This document shows positions 35,232 through 44,469 of a stretch of DNA of 64,000 nt, one piece after another. The notes beneath the pieces are model-generated. The model saw only the letters and a program-made list of their open reading frames with translations, did no database searches and was not told the origin of the DNA. How positions within the stretch are numbered: position 1 is the first letter of the stretch; each line of letters starts with the position of its first letter. The position numbers and the translations under genes were made by a program. The stretch comes from Peptoniphilus obesi ph1 (GTDB lineage: Bacteria; Bacillota; Clostridia; Tissierellales; Peptoniphilaceae): positions 500,673-564,672 of the forward strand of contig NZ_HE978580.1 of NCBI RefSeq assembly GCF_000311865.1. Reading direction: 5' to 3'.

Positions 35232-35289
35232 AATTTTCACCTCGTTTTTTATTCTAACAAATGACCAGTATTTTTAAAAGAAAGAAAAG

Positions 35290-35320
35290 ATAAAGAAAAG
35301 ATAGAAAAAGCTCTATCTTC
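35290..35320 (-). terminator. Terminator after the TtcA-like gene
   Basis: Minus-strand stem GAAGATAG/CTATCTTT with loop AGCTTTTT and U-rich tail, just after the stop at 35328. Confidence 0.6.
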
Positions 35321-35327
35321 TCAACTT

Positions 35328-36161
35328 TTAATCCTCTTCATAATAGTCATCTAAAAAACTTATCTTTTTATCCTTATATTTGTAGGCAATAATCGCTCCA
35401 AGGTCTACATTCTCTGCCGACCTTAAGATATTTATATCTACATTCTTATTTTTCTTTTGTATCTCTTTTATTAAATCTTTTATATAAGCCCTGGTTGATC
35501 CTTCCTCTTTTTGAGTAACAGTGCAGGCACAATCCATGGCGTGAAGGCCAGTGTAGTTCATAAAACTTATAATCGATTCTTCCTTTATATAATACATGGG
35601 CCTAATAAGTTCAAGATTTTCAAAATTTTTAGAATGTAATTTTGGCATCATAGTCTTATAATTTCCTGCAAATAAAACATTTAAAAGTATAGTTTCAATA
35701 ACATCATTAAAATGATGACCAAGGGCAAGCTTATTGCAACCAAGTTCCTGAGCCTTGGAATAAAGGTTTCCCCTTCTCATCCTCGCACACATATAACAAG
35801 GATTTCCCTCATTTAATTTATTTGCAACTTCAAAAACATCAGACTTGTGAATTTTTACATCAATTCCCAATTTTTCACAATTATATTCAAGCACCTTTCT
35901 GTTCTCTTCATTATATCCCGGATCCATGGCTATAAATTCTAGGTCAAACTTGCTCTTAGAATGTTTTTGAAATTCTTGAAATAACTTAGCAAGAGTAAGA
36001 GAGTCCTTTCCACCAGAAATTGCAACTGCAATCTTATCTCCATCGCTGACTAATTCATAATCTTTTATAGCCTTTACAAAATTTGCCCAAATATATTTTC
36101 TGTACTTCTTTATCAAGGACCTTTCTATATCAACCAAGGGTCTTATATTATTTTCTTCCAT
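35328..36161 (-). CDS. TtcA-like PP-loop ATPase (tRNA thiolation family)
   Basis: 277 residues from ATG 36161 (TGGAG 6 nt upstream); another ATG at 36173 overlaps that site. PP-loop AVAISGGKDSLTLAKLF at ~44-60, the conserved CxxC in GNPCYMCARMRRGNLY, LALGHHFNDVIETILLN and a third cysteine region MDCACTVTQKEEGSTR. These residues are those that hold an iron-sulfur cluster in TtcA-type tRNA 2-thiocytidine synthases. The rest is divergent, so a relative acting on another tRNA base is possible. Confidence 0.82.
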   Translation of the reverse strand: MEENNIRPLVDIERSLIKKYRKYIWANFVKAIKDYELVSDGDKIAVAISGGKDSLTLAKLFQEFQKHSKSKFDLEFIAMDPGYNEENRKVLEYNCEKLGIDVKIHKSDVFEVANKLNEGNPCYMCARMRRGNLYSKAQELGCNKLALGHHFNDVIETILLNVLFAGNYKTMMPKLHSKNFENLELIRPMYYIKEESIISFMNYTGLHAMDCACTVTQKEEGSTRAYIKDLIKEIQKKNKNVDINILRSAENVDLGAIIAYKYKDKKISFLDDYYEED

Positions 36162-36280
36162 TTGTAACTCCATTCTATATTAAATAAATTTTTAGAAATT
36201 TTTAATTTATTCTTATCATTTTAAATATATAATCTATATTATAAAATATTATAAAGCAAAAGATAAAGGATGTGTTTATC

Positions 36281-36886
36281 TTGGAAAAGAAAAATAATAT
36301 ATTAAATTTATTTAGGGGAATATTAATTATTATCTTCGCCCTCTTTTGGATTTATTTTTCCTACAATAAAACTGCCCACTTTAGAGAAGCAGGCGATTAT
36401 ATAATGGGATATATTTTCCCAATCATGGGAATAGTTTTTATCCTAATGGGAGTGCTTGAAATAAATTCCTATCTAAAGATAAAAAAGAAAAAAATAAAAA
36501 GAAATCAGATTTTCGATGACGATAGCGAAAAGACTTTTTCAAGGGGAAAAAATAATCGTGAGAGATTTGAATTTTCTCATCAAGAATTTAGAGATAATAT
36601 GGATAATCTATCTTCTAATTTAGAAAAAGATATATCTGCAAAAAAATATTCATTTGATAGAAAAGAAGATTTTTCTTTTGATCATGATGACTTTATACCT
36701 AATGATAAATCTTTTAATACAGATCAATATACAAATAGAGAAGATGACTTTTCAATAGAAAAAGACCCTTCAGAAACAAAATACTTTAGACCAAGTAAAA
36801 AACGATATAAATATTGTCCCTATTGCGGTTACCACTTGGAAAAAGCCTTTAAATATTGTCCAGAATGTGGCGAGAAATTAAAATAA
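36281..36886 (+). CDS. Small membrane protein with C-terminal zinc ribbon
   Basis: 201 residues from TTG 36281; the GTG at 36272 is too close to AAAGGA to be used. Two membrane segments at about residues 10-27 and 40-62, then a charged, low-complexity middle (KEDFSFDHDDFIPNDKS), and at the C-terminus the zinc ribbon YCPYCGYHLEKAFKYCPECG with four cysteines. Function unknown. The gene at 51314 has the opposite order, with its ribbon at the N-terminus. Confidence 0.75.
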   Translation: MEKKNNILNLFRGILIIIFALFWIYFSYNKTAHFREAGDYIMGYIFPIMGIVFILMGVLEINSYLKIKKKKIKRNQIFDDDSEKTFSRGKNNRERFEFSHQEFRDNMDNLSSNLEKDISAKKYSFDRKEDFSFDHDDFIPNDKSFNTDQYTNREDDFSIEKDPSETKYFRPSKKRYKYCPYCGYHLEKAFKYCPECGEKLK

Positions 36887-36887
36887 A

Positions 36888-36930
36888 AAATGGATGCAAG
36901 CTATATTTTTTAGCCAGCATCCATTTTTCT
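36888..36930 (+). terminator. Terminator after the zinc-ribbon membrane protein
   Basis: Stem ATGGATGC...GCATCCAT (36890-36897/36917-36924), inner GCTA/TAGC pairing, then TTTTTCTT. Confidence 0.8.
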
Positions 36931-37010
36931 TATGCTAATAAATTTAATTATTTATCATGTTTTTTTTATCAACTTTTTATTTAATTTATATTTTTTTGGA
37001 ATTTCCCATC

Positions 37011-37036
37011 AAAAAAAGCAGGAATTTTATCCTGCT
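37011..37036 (-). terminator. Terminator after the LtaS-like gene
   Basis: Minus-strand stem AGCAGGA/TCCTGCT (37036-37030/37023-37017) followed by seven U. Confidence 0.75.
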
Positions 37037-37047
37037 TCTTATAATAT

Positions 37048-38835
37048 TTAAATTTTCTTTTTTGATGTGTAATATTCAACATTATAAAAATCTGTCAATC
37101 TTTTTTTCTGATTATAATTAAGGTCTGTGGTAAATCCTTCTGTAGTCTTAAAAAGAGTCTCTTTAATAACAGGAAAATCATCAGAAAAATCTCTTAAAAA
37201 TTGATTGTACTGATTTGCTTCATATCCCATAGTTCTAAAAAGCTCACTAAATAAAAATATTGGTTCTAGTTCTCTGCCTTCTCCCTTAAAGTCATTGTTC
37301 AATATGTTTTTAGCTTCTTGGTTTGCCCAAATTAGATAAGGGGTTTGGTAAATATTTCTAACTCCTTCTTGTGATCCTGTGTCTGAATTTATGCCAAGCA
37401 TTTTATTTATCTTATAATTTTCGCCCATGGAAGGAGAATGGTCCCCAAAGATTAAGAACACGGTCGGTTCAGGGCTTTCTTGTAAATTATCAACTATAAT
37501 TTTAAGAGAGTTTGATGCTGATTCAATTCCGTGCAAATAGTTATTAAAGTATATATAGTCTTCTTGATTGTAGTTGTCTTTCCATTCTATATAAGGTTCT
37601 TCATACTCTGCATGGTCTGATGGATAGGGCCCGTGATTTTGATATGTTACTGCAAAGAAAAATCTTGGTCCAAGTGTTGAGTTGAATTTTTGATTTATAT
37701 AGTCGTAAAATTGTTCGTCCATGAGTGGATATTCTGCAAATTCACTAAAAGTGTTATCTAATTCAAAGAATTCATCAAAGGCTATATTTTTATAAACATT
37801 TTTCCTGTTGTAAAAAATTCCTGTGTTTGGATGGAAAGCATAGTTTGTGTATCCATTTTCTTTTAGATATCTTGGATAAGAAATAACTTGCCTGTTAAAT
37901 TCTGGTGTGTGTTTGTAGCCTGTTAGGGCATTTATTTCCGTTTTAAATGTTCCGCCGCCAAAACTGTTTACTAAAAGATCTCCGCTTATGCTTTCTTTTT
38001 GTAAGTCGTGGAAATACCAATAAGGGTCGCTGGTAAAGGTCATGTTATCATTTTGTAGTTTATAAAAATCTTTAAATGATTCTAGCATAACTACTACAAC
38101 GCTTACTTTTTTACCTTGTGGAATTTCTTGGTAGTCATAGCTTGAGTATATTTCTTCAGCTCTTTTCTCATCGTAATCTTTATATTTATAGGGCATTGTT
38201 GCTTTTATACTATAGATAAATGGATATACAAAACCTTTTGCTTGGTAAGAATTTAGTTCTATCCAGGTGTTTAATTCTTCTAGATTGCTGCCTAGTTTTG
38301 CATAGATAGCTGGACTAAATAAAAATATTTTTGTAAATATAATTAATGCCAAAGTTGATACTGCTATTTTTCCAAGTCTTTTTTGATTGCTTAATTCACG
38401 GTCTTTTAGGGCAAAAAATATTATAAAAGTTATTATTAAACTTGCTAATAAGATTTTTGCATTTGGACTATTTAACATAAGGCTATATTTTTGACTCATC
38501 TTAAAGGCTTCAAATAGTATGGTTAAGTCTACAGCTTTTAAGGCTTCTTGCCTGTATACAATTTTTACAAAATTTGCATAGGCTCCGATATTTAAAAGCA
38601 AGGACATAAACAAAAAGCTTGCTCTTAATGATTTAAATAGATATCTAAGTATGTAAACTAAAAAAATTATTGGTAAAAGATTTAATAAGAATATTTGATA
38701 TTCTACAAATATATTTTTAATAAGTCCGTCATAAAATCCGTAGCATGATATTAAGCTTGAGCTTATTGTTAAAAATATGCTTAATAATACTATTAAAATA
38801 AATTCTTTTATTTTTCTTTTTATTGAATTTTTCAT
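37048..38835 (-). CDS. LTA synthase-like sulfatase-fold membrane enzyme
   Basis: 595 residues. Five membrane segments in the first ~200 residues, then an extracellular alkaline-phosphatase-superfamily domain. VVVVMLESFKDFYKLQ supplies the metal-ligand Glu, SFGGGTFKTEINALTGY the catalytic Thr, NHGPYPSDHAEYEEPY the substrate-side residues, and FLIFGDHSPSMGENY the Asp-His metal ligands. This is the LtaS layout. It likely transfers phosphoglycerol or phosphoethanolamine onto a cell-surface glycopolymer. Its ATG overlaps the stop of the M50-type gene by 4 bp. Confidence 0.87.
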   Translation of the reverse strand: MKNSIKRKIKEFILIVLLSIFLTISSSLISCYGFYDGLIKNIFVEYQIFLLNLLPIIFLVYILRYLFKSLRASFLFMSLLLNIGAYANFVKIVYRQEALKAVDLTILFEAFKMSQKYSLMLNSPNAKILLASLIITFIIFFALKDRELSNQKRLGKIAVSTLALIIFTKIFLFSPAIYAKLGSNLEELNTWIELNSYQAKGFVYPFIYSIKATMPYKYKDYDEKRAEEIYSSYDYQEIPQGKKVSVVVVMLESFKDFYKLQNDNMTFTSDPYWYFHDLQKESISGDLLVNSFGGGTFKTEINALTGYKHTPEFNRQVISYPRYLKENGYTNYAFHPNTGIFYNRKNVYKNIAFDEFFELDNTFSEFAEYPLMDEQFYDYINQKFNSTLGPRFFFAVTYQNHGPYPSDHAEYEEPYIEWKDNYNQEDYIYFNNYLHGIESASNSLKIIVDNLQESPEPTVFLIFGDHSPSMGENYKINKMLGINSDTGSQEGVRNIYQTPYLIWANQEAKNILNNDFKGEGRELEPIFLFSELFRTMGYEANQYNQFLRDFSDDFPVIKETLFKTTEGFTTDLNYNQKKRLTDFYNVEYYTSKKKI

Positions 38836-39953
38836 TGGATTACCTCTTTTGCTAGCTGGTCTACAATTTGGATTTTCTTATCGGCTAGTCTTATTTCGCT
38901 TTCAAATATGTAGTTTTTCCTAAATCTTATGTATTGTGTCTTTAATTTTTCGGCCGCTTTTTCATTTTTATCTATCAATAGCAGCTTGGCATATTTGGTA
39001 TAATAGCCGTTTACTAATTTCAGTAAAAAATTATCTAAGAAAAATTCAAATTCTTTACTGAAATATTTTTCGTAGTTTGCTTGGTCTTTTTTTATTATGC
39101 TTAGGTAAATTATTTCATTTATTAGGGCTTGTTTTTGTAGTCTGTCTGATAGAACTTCTTTATCCAAGGCTTTTTCATATTCTTCTTTTGCCTTATCTAA
39201 GTCTAAATTTTGAGAATAGTAGTCGCCTTTTAGAATTCCTATTTCTGCAAATTGATTGTCGCAGGATAAAATAAAATCTACTTCATCTTGGTCCATATCT
39301 TTTATTTCTTTTCCATCTACAAGAAGTCTTGCTATTTTTAAATTATATTTTATAAATATCCTGTATTCTTCGTATTTATCTAAAAGTTTGACCTGCATGG
39401 CATCGTTTGAAATCTCTGCATCAATTTTTAAGCCATTTGTTAAAAATATATAGATTCCCACGCTGGCGAAAAAATATGAAAACTGGTCTAGGAAGTAATT
39501 TCTATTAAAATACATTATTATAAAGGCTAATATTGAAAAAAATAAATTGCTTATAATTCCTGCATACATGTAGAGTTTGTAGGAAAAATTTTCATATGCC
39601 TTGCCTTTTGGTGCAAAAAGTGCCTGACCCCCCGTTCCTGGAATTTCAAATTTTGCAATTTTTAATTTTCCATTTTTCTTTACGAAGGCAAATGATCCCA
39701 ACCTAAAAAATATGAAGTCATAACCTGAAAATATTGCTGCTAGAGAATGTCCAAGTTCATGCAAGAATATTTGAATAAAGATTGATGCTACTATTGAAAA
39801 TATATCAAATGTTATTAAAAATACACTTCCATAATTTTCTTTTATGTATATTACATCTGTTCTTTTTGCAATTAATATTGTATTTACAAAAGATATAATA
39901 ATAAATCCTATTATTGTTAATATTAGAATTTTATTTTTTTTAAGTTTTTTCAT
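38832..39953 (-). CDS. M50-family membrane metalloprotease-like protein
   Basis: 373 residues. Membrane segments at ~8-27 and ~45-72; the second carries FLHELGHSLAAIFSGYDF with the zinc motif HELGH. Segments at ~125-147 and ~155-175 follow, and the C-terminal half (~190-370) is soluble and helical, with TPR-like character (GDYYSQNLDLDKAKEEYEKAL). I do not see the usual second zinc-ligand motif (NxxPxxxLDG), so activity is uncertain; NGLKIDAEISNDAMQ may occupy that place. Site-2-type proteases cut membrane proteins within the bilayer. Coupled to the LtaS-like gene. Confidence 0.78.
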   Translation of the reverse strand: MKKLKKNKILILTIIGFIIISFVNTILIAKRTDVIYIKENYGSVFLITFDIFSIVASIFIQIFLHELGHSLAAIFSGYDFIFFRLGSFAFVKKNGKLKIAKFEIPGTGGQALFAPKGKAYENFSYKLYMYAGIISNLFFSILAFIIMYFNRNYFLDQFSYFFASVGIYIFLTNGLKIDAEISNDAMQVKLLDKYEEYRIFIKYNLKIARLLVDGKEIKDMDQDEVDFILSCDNQFAEIGILKGDYYSQNLDLDKAKEEYEKALDKEVLSDRLQKQALINEIIYLSIIKKDQANYEKYFSKEFEFFLDNFLLKLVNGYYTKYAKLLLIDKNEKAAEKLKTQYIRFRKNYIFESEIRLADKKIQIVDQLAKEVIQ

Positions 39954-40098
39954 AAACTTTCTCCAATCTATTACTAATTAAAAATTATTTAAATTTAGTA
40001 TAATATCATTTGTTAAATACTGCAATTTTAATGTTTTATTTTAAAATTTTTTATAAATTTTATTTATTACCCATTTTTTTCTTTATTATTCTCATCTG

Positions 40099-40127
40099 TT
40101 GACAAAAAACTTTACTTATCCTATAAT
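40099..40127 (+). promoter_or_regulatory. Promoter of the riboflavin operon
   Basis: Consensus TTGACA (40099-40104), 17-bp spacer and TATAAT (40122-40127), about 17 bp before the FMN riboswitch. The stretch 39954-40098 holds no gene. Confidence 0.85.
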
Positions 40128-40143
40128 TTTCTTAGTTTAATAG

Positions 40144-40248
40144 GATCTTCAGGGCAGGGCTAATTTCCCTACCGGCGGTGAAGCCCGCGAGCGAAAGCTG
40201 ATTTGGTTAAATTCCAAAGCCGACAGTAAAGTCTGGATGAGAGAAGAT
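40144..40248 (+). promoter_or_regulatory. FMN riboswitch (RFN element)
   Basis: Closing stem ATCTTC/GAAGAT. Core sequences CAGGGCAGGG, CCCTACCGGCGGTGAAGCCC, GCGAGCG, AAAGCTGATTTGG and CCGACAGTAAAGTCTGGATG are near-identical to the RFN consensus. FMN binding should favour the downstream terminator and stop rib transcription. Confidence 0.96.
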
Positions 40249-40294
40249 ATTTATTTTTTGAATAATATAGTTATATATATACTATTTTTGTGTT

Positions 40295-40325
40295 GCCCTG
40301 ATTGTATTTTCAGGGCCTTTTTTTT
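40295..40325 (+). terminator. Expression-platform terminator of the FMN riboswitch
   Basis: Stem GCCCTGA/TCAGGGC (40295-40301/40310-40316) followed by eight T. It ends just before the GGAGG of ribD. The GCCCTG arm could instead pair with CAGGGC at 40150-40155 of the aptamer. Confidence 0.88.
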
Positions 40326-40335
40326 GGAGGATTCA

Positions 40336-41427
40336 ATGAAAGATGAAAAATATATGAAGCTCTGTTTAGAGCTTGCAAAAAAAGCAACCGGTTATGTGAG
40401 TCCGAATCCTTTAGTAGGCGCTGTTATTGTTAAAGATGGTGAAATAATTTCAACCGGCTACCATAAAAAATACGGCGATCTTCATGCCGAAGTAGATGCT
40501 ATTAATAACGCTAAAGAGGATCTTGAGGGAACAACTATGTATGTTAATTTAGAACCTTGCTCTCACTATGGATCACAACCACCTTGCGTAAAAAAAATTA
40601 TCGAAGCTAAAATAAAAAGAGTTGTAATTGGAGTTAAAGATCCTAACCCACTTGTTGCTGGAAGAGGAATAAAAGAGCTTACTGATCATGGTATCGAAGT
40701 AAGAGTAGGAGTTTTAGAGGATGAATGTTTAGAGCTAAATAAAATCTTCTTCTACTTTATAACTAAAAATCTTCCATATGTTGCTATGAAGTTTGCAATG
40801 AGTCTTGATGGAAAGATTGCAACATCAACTGGCGATTCAAAATGGATAAGTGGAGAATTTTCTAGACGTCATGTTCACAAGTTAAGACTTAAGTATTCTG
40901 CAATCATGGTTGGCATTGGAACAGTGCTTGCTGATAATCCTATGCTAGATTGTAGACTACCTAATGAAACAAAAAATCCTATCAGGGTTATTTGTGATAG
41001 TAATTTAAGAACTCCTCTAGATTCAAAGATTGCAAATTCTGCTCACAGGGTTAAGACAATAATTGCAACTTCTCGTGATAATGAAAATAGTGATAAGATT
41101 GCTGCTTATAAAGAAAAAGGAATAGAATTTATCTTCCTTGGCAATTCTGGTCTTGGAATTGATATTCACGAGCTTTTTGTTGAACTTGGAAAAAGAAAAA
41201 TTGATTCTGTTTTTGTAGAAGGTGGCGGAACTCTTAATTCAAGCGTTATGCAAACAGGACTTTTAAATAAAGTTTATGTCTACATGGCACCAATACTCAT
41301 TGGCGGAAAGGATGCTAAGTCTCCAATTTGTGGTCTTGGTATACCTTACCTAAAAGATGCTATAAAACTTAAAGACTTATCAGTTACTAATATAGGATCT
41401 GATTTCCTAATTGAAGGAGAAGTTTAA
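40336..41427 (+). CDS. ribD: Riboflavin biosynthesis deaminase/reductase RibD
   Basis: 363 residues from ATG 40336 with GGAGG 5 nt upstream. The open frame reaches back to 40237 through the riboswitch, but that ATG (40237) is inside the aptamer. Deaminase domain (~1-145): SPNPLVGAVIV, HAEVDAI and PCSHYGSQPPC carry the zinc ligands. Reductase domain (~146-363): MSLDGKIATSTGDSKWISGE and VFVEGGGTLNSSVM. It does two middle steps of riboflavin synthesis. Stop overlaps ribE start by 1 bp. Confidence 0.97.
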   Translation: MKDEKYMKLCLELAKKATGYVSPNPLVGAVIVKDGEIISTGYHKKYGDLHAEVDAINNAKEDLEGTTMYVNLEPCSHYGSQPPCVKKIIEAKIKRVVIGVKDPNPLVAGRGIKELTDHGIEVRVGVLEDECLELNKIFFYFITKNLPYVAMKFAMSLDGKIATSTGDSKWISGEFSRRHVHKLRLKYSAIMVGIGTVLADNPMLDCRLPNETKNPIRVICDSNLRTPLDSKIANSAHRVKTIIATSRDNENSDKIAAYKEKGIEFIFLGNSGLGIDIHELFVELGKRKIDSVFVEGGGTLNSSVMQTGLLNKVYVYMAPILIGGKDAKSPICGLGIPYLKDAIKLKDLSVTNIGSDFLIEGEV

Positions 41428-42065
41428 TGTTTACAGGAATTGTTGAAGAACTTGGCTCTGTTAAGGCTATAAAAAGTGGAAGACATTCATCTAGAATAGA
41501 GATAGCTGCAGAAAAAATTCTTTCTGATGTCAATCTTGGAGATTCAATAGCAGTTAATGGAATTTGCCTAACTGTTACTGATTTTTCTTCCCATAGTTTT
41601 TGTGCAGATGTTATGCATGAAACTTTGAGGCGTTCTTCTATTTCAAATCTTGCTGTAAATGACAGGGTGAATCTGGAAAGGGCCATGCCTCTTAATGGAA
41701 GGTTTGGCGGACATATTGTAAGTGGCCATATTGATGGTGTAGGAAGAATAAAAAATATTAAAAGAGACGATATAGCAATTTGGTTTGATATAGCTTGTCC
41801 TGCTGATATTCTAAATTACATTATTCAAAAGGGTTCAATTGCAATAGATGGAATCTCCCTAACAGTAGCAGATGTAAAAAGTGATAGTTTTATGGTTTCT
41901 TGTATTCCCCACACTATCGATCAAACTGTTTTGAAGTTTAAAAATATCGGAGATATGGTTAATCTAGAAAACGATTTGATCGCAAAGTATGTGGAAAAAT
42001 TTACTAATCAAAATAAATCAAAAAATATAATTGATGAAGATTTTCTTAAACTGCATGGATATTAA
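41427..42065 (+). CDS. ribE: Riboflavin synthase
   Basis: 212 residues, two lumazine-binding repeats. First repeat [28 protein letters not shown]; second [30 protein letters not shown]. This is the alpha-subunit enzyme that dismutates two lumazines to riboflavin. The ATG overlaps the ribD stop (TAATG). Confidence 0.97.
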   Translation: MFTGIVEELGSVKAIKSGRHSSRIEIAAEKILSDVNLGDSIAVNGICLTVTDFSSHSFCADVMHETLRRSSISNLAVNDRVNLERAMPLNGRFGGHIVSGHIDGVGRIKNIKRDDIAIWFDIACPADILNYIIQKGSIAIDGISLTVADVKSDSFMVSCIPHTIDQTVLKFKNIGDMVNLENDLIAKYVEKFTNQNKSKNIIDEDFLKLHGY

Positions 42066-42076
42066 GGGGGATTAAA

Positions 42077-43285
42077 ATGTTTAAATTTAACACAGTTGAT
42101 GAAGCGATAGAAGACTTAAAACAAGGAAAGTTAATCCTTGTGACAGATGATGAAGATAGAGAAAATGAAGGCGATTTGATTTGTGCTGCTGAATTTGCAA
42201 CAACAGAAAATGTCAACTTTATGGCTATCCATGGCAAGGGACTAATTTGTATGCCAATGAGCAAGCATTATGTTGACAAACTTTTATTTCCTCAAATGGT
42301 GCAAAATAATACAGACAACCACGAAACTGCCTTTACTGTTTCTATTGACCATGTGGATACTACAACTGGTATATCAGCTGTTGAAAGATCTCTGACAGCT
42401 ATGAAGGTTATAGATGAAAATTCAAGACCAGAAGATTTTAGAAGACCTGGTCATATGTTTCCTCTTCTAGCTAAGAAAAATGGGGTCTTAGAAAGAAATG
42501 GACACACTGAAGCAACTGTTGATTTAATGAAGCTTGCTGGCCTAAAAGAATGTGGACTTTGCTGTGAAGTTATGCATGATAATGGCGAGATGATGAGAAC
42601 TAAAGATTTAATAGAACTTGCTAAAAAGTTTGATCTTAAATTTATAACTATAAAAGCTTTACAAGATTACAGAAAAAAATATGATAATTTAGTTGAAGAA
42701 GTTGCTGTTACAAAACTTCCAACTAAGTATGGTGAGTTTAAGGCTCATGGTTTTGTAAATGTATTAAATGATGAACACCATGTTGCTCTAGTTAAGGGCG
42801 ATATTGGAGATGGAGAAAATATTCTTGTTAGAGTTCACTCAGAATGTTTAACTGGCGATTGCTTTGGATCTTTAAAATGCGATTGTGGAGACCAACTTGC
42901 AACTGCTATGAAACAAATTAATGCTGAAGGTAGAGGTATTCTTCTTTACATGCGTCAAGAAGGAAGAGGTATCGGACTTATAAATAAATTAAAGGCTTAT
43001 CAATTGCAAGACCAAGGCATGGATACTCTAGAAGCTAACATTGCCCTAGGTTTTAAAGGCGATTTAAGGGAATATTATATAGGAGCTCAAATTTTAAGAG
43101 ATCTTGGAGTTAAGAGCATGAGACTTTTAACAAACAATCCAGACAAGGTTTACCAATTAGAAGACTATGGTATGAAAATTGTAGAAAGAGTTCCAATTGA
43201 AATGCCTCTTAGAAAAGAAGATACAAATTATTTAAGAACTAAAAAAGAAAAGATGGGACATATACTTAATCTAAAGGAGATATAA
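42077..43285 (+). CDS. ribBA: 3,4-DHBP synthase / GTP cyclohydrolase II fusion RibBA
   Basis: 402 residues. N-terminal DHBP synthase (~1-200): [43 protein letters not shown]-terminal GTP cyclohydrolase II (~205-400): [20 protein letters not shown] with the zinc cysteines, [17 protein letters not shown]. It supplies both entry precursors from ribulose 5-phosphate and GTP. AGGGGGAT precedes the ATG. Confidence 0.97.
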   Translation: MFKFNTVDEAIEDLKQGKLILVTDDEDRENEGDLICAAEFATTENVNFMAIHGKGLICMPMSKHYVDKLLFPQMVQNNTDNHETAFTVSIDHVDTTTGISAVERSLTAMKVIDENSRPEDFRRPGHMFPLLAKKNGVLERNGHTEATVDLMKLAGLKECGLCCEVMHDNGEMMRTKDLIELAKKFDLKFITIKALQDYRKKYDNLVEEVAVTKLPTKYGEFKAHGFVNVLNDEHHVALVKGDIGDGENILVRVHSECLTGDCFGSLKCDCGDQLATAMKQINAEGRGILLYMRQEGRGIGLINKLKAYQLQDQGMDTLEANIALGFKGDLREYYIGAQILRDLGVKSMRLLTNNPDKVYQLEDYGMKIVERVPIEMPLRKEDTNYLRTKKEKMGHILNLKEI

Positions 43286-43286
43286 A

Positions 43287-43763
43287 ATGAATGTTAAAAT
43301 TTTTGAAGGTAAATTAGTTTCTGGTGATGTCAAAGTTGGTATTGTTGTTGCAAGATTTAACGAATTTATAACATCAAAATTACTTTCAGGTGCAATCGAT
43401 GGACTAACTCGTCACGGAGTTGATGAAGCAAATATAGATGTGTATTGGGTGCCAGGAGCATTTGAAATTCCTCTAATTTCACAAAAACTTGCTAACAATG
43501 GAAAATATGATGCAGTAATTGCACTTGGTGCAGTTATTAGAGGATCTACTACTCATTACGACTATGTTTGCAATGAAGTTGCTAAGGGCGTTGCTCAAGT
43601 ATCTTTAAAGACAGAAGTTCCAGTTGCTTTTGGAGTTCTTACAACTGAAAATATAGAACAAGCTATTGAAAGATCTGGATCAAAAGTTGGTAACAAGGGT
43701 TACGACTGTGCATTAAATGTAATTGAAATGATAAACTTAATTAAGGAAATTGAGAATGCATAA
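43287..43763 (+). CDS. ribH: 6,7-Dimethyl-8-ribityllumazine synthase
   Basis: 158 residues, normal length. [45 protein letters not shown] (catalytic His) and [15 protein letters not shown] are present. It joins DHBP to the ribitylamino-uracil. It starts 1 bp after the ribBA stop and overlaps the HAD gene by 8 bp. Confidence 0.97.
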   Translation: MNVKIFEGKLVSGDVKVGIVVARFNEFITSKLLSGAIDGLTRHGVDEANIDVYWVPGAFEIPLISQKLANNGKYDAVIALGAVIRGSTTHYDYVCNEVAKGVAQVSLKTEVPVAFGVLTTENIEQAIERSGSKVGNKGYDCALNVIEMINLIKEIENA

Positions 43764-44412
43764 TATAATCTTTGATTACGACGGCACTCTTCATGAAACA
43801 AGTTACATTTACTACCAAGCTTTTACACAGGCCTATGATTATCTTGTAGAAAATAATTATATGCCAGAAAGAAAGTTCAAAGTAGAAGAAGTTACAAAGT
43901 GGCTTGGCTACAATAAATATGAAATGTGGTCTAGCTTTGCACCTGATCTTAAACAAGATATAGTCGATACGGTTAGTAATATGATTGGCGATGAGATGCT
44001 AAATCTTATTAAAAACCACAAGGCAAAACTTTATCCAGGAGTTATTGAATTGCTTGAAAATTTAAAAAAGGATGGAAGAAAACTTTTTATTTTGAGTAAT
44101 TGCAAAAATTCCTATATGAATGCTCACAGACAAGAGTTCAAGCTTGATAAGTATATCGACGAATACTTTTGTGCAGAGGCCTATGACTTCATAAGCAAGG
44201 AAGAAATTTTTGAAAGTATTGAAAATAAATATCCAGGACCTTTTATAATTGTTGGAGATAGGTTCCACGATATAAAGGTTGCAACTGAACATAATCTTAT
44301 TTCAATTGGAACTTCTTACGGATTTGGAGAAAAAGAAGAATTAAAAGATGCAAGCTATATAGCAAGTAGCCCAAGAGAAATTTATGAGATAATAGAAAAT
44401 ATAGAAAAATAA
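43756..44412 (+). CDS. HAD-family hydrolase in the rib operon, candidate ribityl-uracil phosphatase
   Basis: 218 residues from ATG 43756 (AAGGA 8 nt upstream, in the ribH end); an in-frame TTG at 43750 is less likely. HAD motif [13 protein letters not shown] with both aspartates, motif II LFILSNC, and motif [16 protein letters not shown] helical cap lies between residues ~18 and 90. Subfamily resembles phosphoglycolate-phosphatase-like HADs. The dephosphorylation of 5-amino-6-(5-phosphoribitylamino)uracil needs a HAD phosphatase that is often not in the rib operon. Overlap with ribH and control by the FMN riboswitch make this gene a good candidate. The substrate is inferred from position only. 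Confidence 0.8.
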   Translation: MHNIIFDYDGTLHETSYIYYQAFTQAYDYLVENNYMPERKFKVEEVTKWLGYNKYEMWSSFAPDLKQDIVDTVSNMIGDEMLNLIKNHKAKLYPGVIELLENLKKDGRKLFILSNCKNSYMNAHRQEFKLDKYIDEYFCAEAYDFISKEEIFESIENKYPGPFIIVGDRFHDIKVATEHNLISIGTSYGFGEKEELKDASYIASSPREIYEIIENIEK

Positions 44413-44417
44413 TTATT

Positions 44418-44458
44418 AAAAAAGTCTAATCTACATTAATTTGTAAATTAGACTTTTA
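44418..44458. terminator. Bidirectional terminator of rib operon and SDR gene
   Basis: Stem AAAGTCTAAT...ATTAGACTTT with inner TACA/TGTA, A-run before and T-run after, between convergent genes ending at 44412 and 44470. Confidence 0.8.
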
Positions 44459-44469
44459 TTTTTATAAAT

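Noticed and set aside
40237-40335. N-terminal extension of RibD through the leader
   Set aside because: It would read from inside the FMN aptamer through the terminator; the ATG at 40336 has a clear GGAGG and gives the normal family start.
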